A stretch of DNA of 5,041 nucleotides from an uncultured Lachnospiraceae bacterium (GCA_910579865.1 CAJTXA010000059.1:1-5041); one strand, 5' to 3'; positions 1-5,017 are shown, counted from the first letter of the stretch. Numbers and translations are program-made. The notes: generated by a model not told the origin, from the letters alone.

Positions 1-150
1 GAATTTATAGAGGTATCAAAATAATCCGCTATATGAGCATATTCTTCCGCCCAATTATTAAGATGAACATTATCATAATTATCAATCCGGTTAGAAAAGA
101 AATATATACTTTTTGAGTTCCTCCGGCGTTCTTATTTTATTTTCTAACAT
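1..150 (-). pseudogene. Broken 5' end of a probable SAM-dependent methyltransferase gene (partial, frameshifted)
   Basis: Reading the minus strand, an ATG at 150-148 with an AAGGA ribosome binding site about 10 bases upstream starts a protein beginning MLENKIRTPEELKKY. It stops after 19 codons at TAA (93-91). A second frame then continues open to the window edge with FFSNRIDNYDNVHL and WAEEYAHIADYF. The two pieces join if one base is gained or lost near the A-tract at 110-114. The pattern FF-x-x-R-(I/V)-D-x-YD followed by W-x-x-EY-x-x-IA-x-(Y/F)F is what I recognise from the N-terminus of small class I SAM-dependent methyltransferases, just before the glycine-rich SAM loop, which would lie outside the window. 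It lies 26 bases after the tetR-type gene and probably shares its transcript. The family call is from memory of the motif and uncertain; the frame break is seen directly and could also be a sequencing error. Confidence 0.45.
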
Positions 151-176
151 AATTAAACTATCCTTTCTCTAATTTT

Positions 177-734
177 TTATACTGTTTCCAATGAGAATCT
201 ATTAAAAGCATTTTTCAATAATTTCTTTACTAAATCCAATGGAATATCTATATCATTAGATACAATTTGTGTAGCTATGCCATGAGAATATAGCCAAAAA
301 TTGATAAATAACATTTCTGCTTTTTCCGTTGATAAACCTGTCAATGCTTTGGCGTTTTCTATGGAAGCTCTATTCCATTCTGCATGAATAATATCTTGTA
401 AAGAAGAACCTGCCATAGTCATATTCATAAATAAGCTGCTGAAAATCATTTTTTCACTACGCGCAAATTCGATATATGAAATGCCTTGACTTAACAACCG
501 ATTTTCATTAGTCATATTCTTTTCCATGAAGTCATTGTAATAATTATCAAGTTCCTTTTTAATATCCTTTTTCAGCTCCTCCATATTTTTGTAAATGCGA
601 AAAAGAGGTTTTGTAGAACAGCTAAGAGATTTCGCCAAACTACGGGCATTTACACTGCGTATTCCGTTTTCTCTAATTAACTGAATCCCAGCGTTAATAA
701 TGTCTTGTTTAGTAATAATTGGTGTTGGTGGCAT
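177..734 (-). CDS. TetR/AcrR-family transcriptional regulator
   Basis: A 185-aa protein with the usual TetR layout: an N-terminal three-helix DNA-binding domain (about residues 8-55) and an all-helical ligand/dimer domain. The segment TKQDIINAGIQLIRENGIRS is the classic first helix. The helix-turn-helix follows at about 26-48 (VNARSLAKSLSCSTKPLFR), with the recognition helix reaching FRIYKNMEEL where most family members have 'YHYF..KEEL'. The length is typical for the family (180-220 aa). The start is fixed by AGGAGGT at 743-749, eight bases before the ATG. Such proteins repress their own promoter and often adjacent genes until a small molecule binds the C-terminal domain; the ligand cannot be told here. 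It lies on the opposite strand from the two-component/ABC module, with a recombinase scar between them, so it is probably not part of that module. It likely controls the downstream broken methyltransferase-like gene and itself. GC is about one third, like the rest of the window except the scar. Confidence 0.9.
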   Translation of the reverse strand: MPPTPIITKQDIINAGIQLIRENGIRSVNARSLAKSLSCSTKPLFRIYKNMEELKKDIKKELDNYYNDFMEKNMTNENRLLSQGISYIEFARSEKMIFSSLFMNMTMAGSSLQDIIHAEWNRASIENAKALTGLSTEKAEMLFINFWLYSHGIATQIVSNDIDIPLDLVKKLLKNAFNRFSLETV

Positions 735-781
735 TTTAAATTACCTCCTACAGAAACATAAGTTACGCAACATTAGTTACT

Positions 782-810
782 ATTATAGTATAGCTATATT
801 TCCTTGTCAA
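782..810 (-). promoter_or_regulatory. Perfect-consensus sigma-70/SigA promoter of the tetR-type gene
   Basis: On the minus strand, TTGACA (810-805) is followed after exactly 17 bases by TATAAT (787-782). Both hexamers match the consensus fully. The start codon is about 48 bases further on. Such a strong promoter for a repressor gene suggests autorepression. The spacer contains the palindrome TATAGCTATA (789-798), and the stretch just after the -10 holds AGTTAC twice (761-766 and 775-780, plus-strand reading) and an imperfect palindrome GTTACGCAAC (762-771). These are all candidate operator elements. Confidence 0.8.
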
Positions 811-838
811 TAGTATAGCTATATTTCCTTGTCAATAG
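785..838. repeat. 25-bp tandem duplication over the tetR promoter
   Basis: Two identical 25-bp units (786-810 and 811-835) lie head to tail, and the match extends a few bases on each side (785-838). Each unit contains a TTGACA -35 element on the minus strand and the palindrome TATAGCTATA (789-798 and 814-823). Only the copy nearer the gene has a TATAAT 17 bases downstream. The outer copy has TATTGA at the equivalent position and is probably a poor promoter. The duplication therefore doubles the palindrome at a 25-bp interval, about 2.4 helical turns. The right end of the repeat also supplies the stop codon of the recombinase remnant. Confidence 0.9.
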
Positions 839-1049
839 GATAGTAAAGTATCTTGCCCGTGGCGTTGCCCTCATATAGCTTTTTCACAAGCCCGTCAAGC
901 TCTTTATGCCGCTTCTGTGCCTTGCTGATTTTCTGCTTACATTCCTTGACGGTTTTCTCTTGGTTCTGGTCGGACGCTTCCCGAACACGTTCTGTATCTA
1001 TTTTCCGACAGCCCCATCTCGTAGAGAAGATACCACGAATGGTGTTTGC
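819..1049 (-). pseudogene. Remnant of a large serine recombinase (Tn4451/TnpX-like, coiled-coil region)
   Basis: The minus strand is open from 1049 to a TAG at 821-819 (76 codons) without a proper start. The stretch coded at about 998-849 contains RVREASDQNQEKTVKECKQK and KELDGLVKKLYEGNATGKI. These are the hallmark of the C-terminal coiled-coil region of large serine recombinases of Clostridial integrative elements, whose intact members continue after GKI with PDKHF or a similar stretch. Here the match ends abruptly at GKI and runs into unrelated codons and the promoter repeat. The catalytic serine domain, the zinc-ribbon cysteines and the rest of the C-terminus are all absent. Only about 50 of the usual 500-plus residues survive, so it cannot be active. 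By hand count the GC here is about 50%, against roughly 28-42% in lines sampled from the neighbours, which fits foreign origin. It is best read as the scar of a mobile element that inserted or recombined between the tetR region and the two-component module. Confidence 0.8.
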
Positions 1050-1075
1050 TTAGATGAGAGTTCATATTTTGCGAG

Positions 1076-1104
1076 TTGATATTATTCGTTCAAACGGATA
1101 TAAT
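1076..1104 (+). promoter_or_regulatory. Promoter of the HTH / response-regulator genes
   Basis: TTGATA (1076-1081) and TATAAT (1099-1104) are separated by 17 bases, a near-perfect SigA promoter. The first start codon, ATG 1133, lies 28 bases past the -10. No CTTTAC repeats like those at 1998-2038 are seen here, so this promoter looks constitutive or controlled by something else, possibly the small HTH protein it expresses. It lies just outside the recombinase scar. Confidence 0.78.
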
Positions 1105-1120
1105 AAAAACAGTACAATTT

Positions 1121-1126
1121 AGGAGG
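1121..1126 (+). promoter_or_regulatory. Ribosome binding site that fixes the start of the small HTH gene
   Basis: AGGAGG at 1121-1126 sits six bases before ATG 1133. An in-frame TTG at 1076 would add 19 residues, but those codons coincide with the -35/-10 promoter elements, so the ATG is the true start. Confidence 0.85.
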
Positions 1127-1132
1127 ACAGAA

Positions 1133-1327
1133 ATGTTTGAGTATATGACGGCACAGGAAGCATCAGAGCGTTGGGATATATCGGTACGGCGGGTGCAAAG
1201 ACTTTGCAAAGAAAAGCGGATTGAGGGTGTTATAAATATTAACCGCGTATGGCTTATTCCTAAAACAGCGAAGAAACCTGTTGATGGCAGATATAAGGAA
1301 AACAAAAAACAAGATGGAGTTGATTGA
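1133..1327 (+). CDS. Small helix-turn-helix (excisionase/MerR-like, HTH_17-type) DNA-binding protein
   Basis: A 64-aa protein that is almost wholly a single winged helix-turn-helix. MTAQEASERWDISVRRVQRL (residues 5-24) gives the two helices of an excisionase/MerR-like fold. KRIEGVININRVWLIPKTAK then forms the wing, with the 'W-x-I-P-x-x-A-x-KP' signature seen in HTH_17-type proteins. The tail is short and highly charged. It has no ligand domain and no dimerisation coiled coil. It is the first gene of the module and ends two bases before the response regulator start, so the two are co-transcribed and probably translationally coupled. Related small HTH proteins in Clostridia turn up on integrative elements. 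Here it may tune its own promoter or act as an accessory factor for the regulator, which is inference. The start is chosen on the AGGAGG six bases upstream. Confidence 0.82.
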   Translation: MFEYMTAQEASERWDISVRRVQRLCKEKRIEGVININRVWLIPKTAKKPVDGRYKENKKQDGVD

Positions 1328-1329
1328 CT

Positions 1330-1995
1330 ATGAAAAGAATTTTAATTATCGATGACGACATACATATTGGAAATGTGCTTGAAGAAACACTTTCAAAAGA
1401 AGGATATGAAATCTCCCGTGCTTATTCTGGAACGGAAGCATTATTAGTGATATCTAACTCAAAACCAGACCTTGTATTATTAGATTTAATGCTGCCGGGA
1501 TTGAATGGAGAAGATGTCCTTCCGAAAATAAGGGGAATACCTGTTATTGTGGTGAGTGCCAAAGTAGATATTGATAATAAAGTTGATGTGCTGCTTGGCG
1601 GTGCGGTTGATTATGTGACGAAGCCCTTTAACATGAAGGAACTTTTAGCCAGAATTTCCGTACATCTCAGAAATACGGAAAGCATGCTTGTTTCTTCAGA
1701 ATTAACATTTGCAGATATTGTCCTTAATACGAATACTCATATTGCAGGGATTAACAATACGGAAATAAAATTGACAAGGACAGAATATGCCATTTTGAAA
1801 CTGCTTATGCAAAACCCCACACAGGTTGTTACAAAATCACTGTTGTTAGACCGTATCAACACAGACACACCAGATTGTACGGAAAGTTCTCTGAAAATGC
1901 ATATTAGCAATTTGAGGAAAAAACTTCGAGAGGTAAATAACAAAGAATATATTGAAGCGGTCTGGGGAATTGGCTTTAAAATGAGGGCAGAATAA
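1330..1995 (+). CDS. OmpR/PhoB-family two-component response regulator
   Basis: A 221-aa protein with a complete receiver domain (about 1-112) and a C-terminal winged-helix DNA-binding domain (about 125-221). The key receiver residues are all present: the acidic pair D8/D9 in ILIIDDD, phospho-acceptor D52 in LLDLMLPG, S76 in VVSAK, and K98 in TKPF. The effector domain has the usual LTRTEYAILKLLMQNP, the recognition helix around SSLKMHISNLRKKL, and the closing wing WGIGFKM, where most relatives have 'GVGYRF'. It should be phosphorylated by the kinase encoded at 3829-4728 and activate the promoter at 1998-2054 directly downstream of its own gene. Start: ATG 1330 with GGAG at 1316-1319. An in-frame TTG at 1324 would add two residues and overlap the HTH gene by four bases, and is less likely. 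Unusually, the kinase gene is not adjacent but follows the transporter genes. Confidence 0.93.
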   Translation: MKRILIIDDDIHIGNVLEETLSKEGYEISRAYSGTEALLVISNSKPDLVLLDLMLPGLNGEDVLPKIRGIPVIVVSAKVDIDNKVDVLLGGAVDYVTKPFNMKELLARISVHLRNTESMLVSSELTFADIVLNTNTHIAGINNTEIKLTRTEYAILKLLMQNPTQVVTKSLLLDRINTDTPDCTESSLKMHISNLRKKLREVNNKEYIEAVWGIGFKMRAE

Positions 1996-1997
1996 AT

Positions 1998-2038
1998 CTT
2001 TACGATTTCTTTACTGTTCTCTTTACTGTTTTCTTTAC
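1998..2038 (+). promoter_or_regulatory. Four CTTTAC direct repeats: probable binding site of the response regulator
   Basis: CTTTAC occurs at 1998-2003, 2009-2014, 2021-2026 and 2033-2038, with start-to-start steps of 11, 12 and 12 bases. The middle copies extend to CTTTACTGTT. Direct half-sites about one helical turn apart are how OmpR/PhoB-family dimers bind DNA in tandem. The array sits immediately upstream of a good -10 at 2049-2054 that lacks a -35, in the 91-base gap between the regulator gene and the ABC transporter gene. The binding partner is inferred from position and geometry. Confidence 0.72.
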
Positions 2039-2054
2039 CAATTACAGATATAAT
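2026..2054 (+). promoter_or_regulatory. Activator-dependent promoter of the ABC transporter/kinase/KTR genes
   Basis: A perfect -10 TATAAT lies at 2049-2054. With a 17-base spacer the -35 position (2026-2031) reads CTGTTT, which is poor. The last two CTTTAC repeats overlap or flank this -35. A strong -10, weak -35 and overlapping direct repeats fit class II-type activation by the response regulator. The start codon of the ATPase is 32 bases past the -10. Confidence 0.62.
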
Positions 2055-2086
2055 GCCAGTACACTAAACAAGGAGGTTATGCTTTT

Positions 2087-3001
2087 ATGGATTATGTTCT
2101 TAAAACAAATGCTTTGTGTAAAAGTTACAAAAATTACAAAGCATTAAACGGACTATCAATGAATATTCCCAAAGGAGCAATCTATGGCTTTGTAGGGAAA
2201 AATGGTGCTGGCAAGACAACACTTATCCGTCTGATTTGCGGCTTGCAAGAGCCTACATCTGGAGAATACACGCTATATGGAACAAAAAGCACAGATAAGG
2301 AGATTTTAAAAGCACGCAGACGGATGGGGGCTGTTGTGGAAACGCCCTCGATTTATCTTGATATGACAGCTGAGGACAATTTGAAACAGCAGTATCGTAT
2401 TCTGGGACTTCCATCTTACGATGGATTGGCGGATATCTTAAAACTGGTTCGATTGGAGAATACAGAAAAGAAGAAAGCCAAAAATTTCTCTCTTGGTATG
2501 CGGCAACGATTGGGTATTGCTATCGCATTAGTCGGTGACCCTGATTTTTTGGTTTTGGACGAGCCTGTCAATGGTCTTGACCCGCAGGGAATTATAGAAA
2601 TGAGGGAGTTAATCTTAAAACTCAATCGGGAACAGCAGATTACTGTATTGATTTCCAGTCATATCCTTGATGAATTATCCAGACTTGCAACGCATTATGG
2701 ATTTATTGATAAAGGGCAGATTGTAAAAGAAATCAGTGCCAAAGAGCTGGGTACCGCCTGCCGCAAGTGTATTCGTCTTGAAGTAACGAATACCCGAACA
2801 CTCTCTCGTGTGTTAGACGGAATGAATGTTGAATACACCATTGTTTCTGACAAGGCGGCTGATGTGTATGCCAGAATCAATGTTTCCAAATTAACACTCG
2901 CTTTAGCAAAAGAAAATTGTGAAGTGATTTCCATGCAGGAACGGGATGAAAGTTTGGAAAGCTATTATGTCGGTTTGGTAGGAGGGAAAGAGAATGACTA
3001 A
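2087..3001 (+). CDS. ABC transporter ATP-binding protein, BcrA / lantibiotic-immunity type
   Basis: A 304-aa cytoplasmic ATPase with a full nucleotide-binding domain (about 5-225) and a C-terminal extension of about 80 residues typical of the BcrA/DrrA group. Motifs: Walker A GKNGAGKT (37-44); signature FSLGMRQRLGIA (134-145, where LGMRQ replaces LSGGQ); Walker B FLVLDEP (154-160) with catalytic E159; D-loop NGLDP (162-166); switch histidine H192 in ISSHILDE. At the Q-loop position the sequence is VVETPSIY, so glutamate E85 replaces glutamine. This 'E-loop' is known from lantibiotic-immunity (LanF) and BcrA-like ATPases. It powers export by the permease encoded next, whose start overlaps this stop by eight bases. 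The predicted role is expulsion of a membrane-active peptide or antibiotic; the substrate cannot be read from the sequence. Start: ATG 2087 with AGGAGG at 2071-2076. Confidence 0.93.
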   Translation: MDYVLKTNALCKSYKNYKALNGLSMNIPKGAIYGFVGKNGAGKTTLIRLICGLQEPTSGEYTLYGTKSTDKEILKARRRMGAVVETPSIYLDMTAEDNLKQQYRILGLPSYDGLADILKLVRLENTEKKKAKNFSLGMRQRLGIAIALVGDPDFLVLDEPVNGLDPQGIIEMRELILKLNREQQITVLISSHILDELSRLATHYGFIDKGQIVKEISAKELGTACRKCIRLEVTNTRTLSRVLDGMNVEYTIVSDKAADVYARINVSKLTLALAKENCEVISMQERDESLESYYVGLVGGKEND

Positions 3002-3818
3002 ATTGTTATCCGCAAATTTCATGCGGTTGAAAAAGGACAAAGTTTTTTGGATTGGCTTAGTTTTTATGTTTGCAGCAGGCATATTTTTCCCTGTCATGCG
3101 ATACATGGATATGAAACATACAGGCACAATCAATCCGATAGATAATGCATTTTTGGGATGCGTCTTGTTTATTGGCATTATAATGGCGGTATTTTGCAGT
3201 CTGTTTATTGGTACAGAATACAGCGATGGGACTATCCGAAACAAAGTAATCGTTGGGCAAAATCGAAACGCAATTTATTTGGCAAATTTTGTTACGTGCG
3301 CAGTTGTGAGCCTTATTATGTGTATCGTATTCTTTGTTCCTTATCTTTGTATTGGCATTCCTCTGCTTGGCTTTTTTAATATGGCTACAAAAATAGTTAT
3401 GTTATTTGTATTGACAGCATTTCTGCTTGCTATTGCATTTTCATCTATTTATACTTTGATTTCGATGTTAAATCATAGCAAGGCGATAACTGCTGTTATA
3501 TGTATTCTTTTCGCTTTTTTGCTTCTATTTATGGGAGGGCAATTAAATAAAATGTTAAGCGAACCTGAAATGAATATGGGTTTGGTTGTAACTGAAAACG
3601 GACAAGAATATGAAGAAATACCAAATCCGCATTATTTGAATGAGGGGGAACGGAAAACAGTTCAGTTTATTTACGATTTTATTCCCGGCGGACAGGTAAT
3701 TCAATGTATATCATTGGAGGCTGCAAATCTGCCGTTGTTACCTCTCTATTCATTTATCATTATTTTATCAACTACAGGTATAGGATTAATTGGTTTTAAG
3801 AAAAAAGATTTAAAATAA
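2994..3818 (+). CDS. ABC-2 type permease, BcrB / lantibiotic-immunity-like
   Basis: A 274-aa integral membrane protein with six likely membrane spans, at roughly residues 17-35, 53-73, 97-122, 133-157, 163-183 and 247-268. The motif GTEYSDGTIRNK (73-84) after the second span is characteristic of ABC-2 permeases of this group and probably forms the coupling contact with the ATPase. The protein closes with GFKKKDLK, another common ending in the family. Between spans 5 and 6 lies a polar loop of about 60 residues (184-246), likely extracellular, and the obvious place for substrate or sensor contact. The ATG lies inside the end of the ATPase gene (ATGACTAA overlap) with GGAGGG at 2981-2986, so the two proteins are made together; a homodimer with two ATPases is the expected transporter. 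No second permease gene follows, unlike LanFEG systems that have separate E and G subunits, so it is closer to a BcrAB layout. Confidence 0.88.
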   Translation: MTKLLSANFMRLKKDKVFWIGLVFMFAAGIFFPVMRYMDMKHTGTINPIDNAFLGCVLFIGIIMAVFCSLFIGTEYSDGTIRNKVIVGQNRNAIYLANFVTCAVVSLIMCIVFFVPYLCIGIPLLGFFNMATKIVMLFVLTAFLLAIAFSSIYTLISMLNHSKAITAVICILFAFLLLFMGGQLNKMLSEPEMNMGLVVTENGQEYEEIPNPHYLNEGERKTVQFIYDFIPGGQVIQCISLEAANLPLLPLYSFIIILSTTGIGLIGFKKKDLK

Positions 3819-3828
3819 GGAGTATGTT

Positions 3829-4728
3829 ATGGAAATATGGTTATGGGTATCTATCGGCATTTTGATTGCAATTATCATTGCCTTGTTAGTAAAAATACAT
3901 ATTTTACAAAGATCAGTAAAGGAAATTGAAATTGCTTTTGCCGATAGACTCGTAACCGATACGAATGTTTTGATTGATATTTCCAGCAGCGACAAGAATG
4001 TGCGTCGTTTAGCGAATACTATCAACGGACAGCTTCGCAAACTCCGTACGGAACGGCGCCGATTTCAGCAAGGCGATTTGGAGTTGAAAAATGCAGTTAC
4101 AAATATTTCACATGATTTACGGACACCGCTTACGGCTCTCAGCGGTTACTTGGAATTGTTAGAGCAGGAAGAAAAGTCTGAATCCGTAAATCGATATATC
4201 GAAATTATAAAAGACCGTGTGGATATTTTGACACAGCTTTCAGAGGAACTTTTTAAGTACTCTGTTATCATTTCAACAAAAGACAATATAACCAAGGAAC
4301 AGGTAATTATCAATACGGTATTGGAAGAAAGTATTGCAGCATTTTATACGGTTTTAACCGAACGAAATATCGTGCCAGAGATACAAGTATCTGAAACAAA
4401 AGTAGTGCGGATGCTTGACCGTTCTGCATTATCCCGTGTATTTTCCAATCTGATAAGCAATGTTATAAAATACAGTGATGGAGATTTGAAGATTGTTCTG
4501 TCAGAGAATGGGGAGATTGCCTTTTCTAATATGGCTTCTGGATTAGACGAGATACAAGTGGGAAGATTGTTTGACCGCTTTTATACTGTAGAAGCTGCCA
4601 GAAAATCAACAGGTTTAGGATTGACAATTTCTAAAACACTTGTTGAACAAATGAAAGGAACTATATCCGCAATATACGAAAACAACAGATTAAGCATTCA
4701 TATCTTTTTCCCAGATCTTAAAGAATGA
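3829..4728 (+). CDS. Sensor histidine kinase with a single membrane anchor and no extracellular sensor
   Basis: A 299-aa kinase. Residues 4-21 form one hydrophobic span right at the N-terminus, leaving no room for an external domain. A linker follows (about 22-85) that includes LVTDTNVLIDISSSDKNVRR. The dimerisation/phosphoacceptor domain carries NISHDLRTPLTALSGYLELL with H95 as the phosphorylated histidine. The ATPase domain has the N box SNLISNVIKYS (206-216, catalytic N211), F box LFDRFYT (247-253) and G2 box TGLGLTI (261-267). The usual G1 motif DxGxG is missing; the position reads FSNMASGLDE, a variant I associate with small peptide-sensing kinases next to BcrA-type transporters. It should phosphorylate D52 of the regulator encoded at 1330-1995. 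Being placed after the transporter genes, it is expressed from the regulator-controlled promoter, implying positive feedback. It starts 10 bases after the permease stop with AAGGAG at 3817-3822. Confidence 0.92.
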   Translation: MEIWLWVSIGILIAIIIALLVKIHILQRSVKEIEIAFADRLVTDTNVLIDISSSDKNVRRLANTINGQLRKLRTERRRFQQGDLELKNAVTNISHDLRTPLTALSGYLELLEQEEKSESVNRYIEIIKDRVDILTQLSEELFKYSVIISTKDNITKEQVIINTVLEESIAAFYTVLTERNIVPEIQVSETKVVRMLDRSALSRVFSNLISNVIKYSDGDLKIVLSENGEIAFSNMASGLDEIQVGRLFDRFYTVEAARKSTGLGLTISKTLVEQMKGTISAIYENNRLSIHIFFPDLKE

Positions 4729-4740
4729 AAGGATTGACCT

Positions 4741-4914
4741 ATGCAAGATGCAAAATGGATACGCTGTCCTGTTTGTGGCAACAAAACTCGTGACAGAATT
4801 AGAGAAGATACCGTTTTAAAAAACTATCCTCTCTACTGTCCGAAATGCAAGGGGGAAACTTTGATTAAAGTTAAGAACTTACAAGTAACTGTTATAAAAG
4901 AGCCAGACGCTTAA
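4741..4914 (+). CDS. Cysteine-rich KTR (Cys_rich_KTR) zinc-ribbon small protein, C-terminus trimmed by a frameshift
   Basis: A 57-aa protein with two CxxC pairs, C9-PV-C12 and C33-PK-C36, that should bind one zinc ion. The family-defining CPVCGNKTRDRIREDTVLKN is followed by YPLYCPKCKGETLI and VIKEPDA. This is the cysteine-rich KTR family, common beside ABC/two-component modules and integrative elements in gut Firmicutes; its function is not known. The start is ATG 4741, 12 bases after the kinase stop, with AAAGGA at 4728-4733. Family members as I remember them end EPDAKTQSR. Here the reading frame ends EPDA-stop, but dropping one T at 4911-4912 restores AAG ACG CAG AGC CGA TGA, that is KTQSR-stop at 4930. 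An extra T therefore seems to have removed the last five residues while leaving the zinc ribbon intact, so the protein may still work. Confidence 0.82.
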   Translation: MQDAKWIRCPVCGNKTRDRIREDTVLKNYPLYCPKCKGETLIKVKNLQVTVIKEPDA

Positions 4915-4999
4915 GACGCAGAGCCGATGAACAAGTGAGCACTGCTGCTTTGCAAAAATCAGAAGGGTTTGTCAAGTAAAATGTGTAAATTAATTTTTC

Positions 5000-5017
5000 G
5001 GCGGTCATATGACCGCC
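5000..5017 (+). terminator. Perfect 18-bp palindrome, possible terminator or protein-binding site
   Basis: GGCGGTCATATGACCGCC is a perfect inverted repeat. As RNA it would fold into a 7-bp GC-rich stem with an ATAT loop. The sequence after it (ATATTTATTA) is only T-rich, not a true T-run, and the five Ts at 4994-4998 lie before it. It could be a weak bidirectional terminator for the module, or a DNA site for a dimeric protein. It is 86 bases after the KTR stop, and no gene is seen in 4931-5041. Confidence 0.4.

Noticed and set aside
807..835. Second tetR promoter from the outer copy of the 25-bp repeat
   Set aside because: TTGACA is present at 830-835, but the -10 position reads TATTGA at 17 bases, and TATACT is only 12 bases away, so a second active promoter is doubtful.
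853..1053. Plus-strand open frame of 66 codons with a serine- and phenylalanine-rich product
   Set aside because: It is the complement of the recombinase remnant, has no ribosome binding site, and its composition is that of an antisense frame.
1324..1329. TTG start for the response regulator, two codons upstream
   Set aside because: ATG 1330 directly precedes the canonical KRILIIDDD and has GGAG at a good distance.
1998..2038. CTTTAC repeats as a CRISPR-like or minisatellite array
   Set aside because: The units are only 6-10 bp, spaced at one helical turn and placed at a promoter; a regulator site explains them better.
2903..3244. Minus-strand frame of 113 codons across the ATPase/permease junction
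   Set aside because: It lies opposite two well-supported genes, has no ribosome binding site and shows no family signature.
3158..3379. Plus-strand frame of 73 codons inside the permease gene
   Set aside because: It is an out-of-frame shadow of the permease coding sequence with no plausible initiation site.
4931..4999. Possible small RNA or further gene after the KTR gene
   Set aside because: No open frame with a ribosome binding site, no promoter and no clear fold were found in this stretch.
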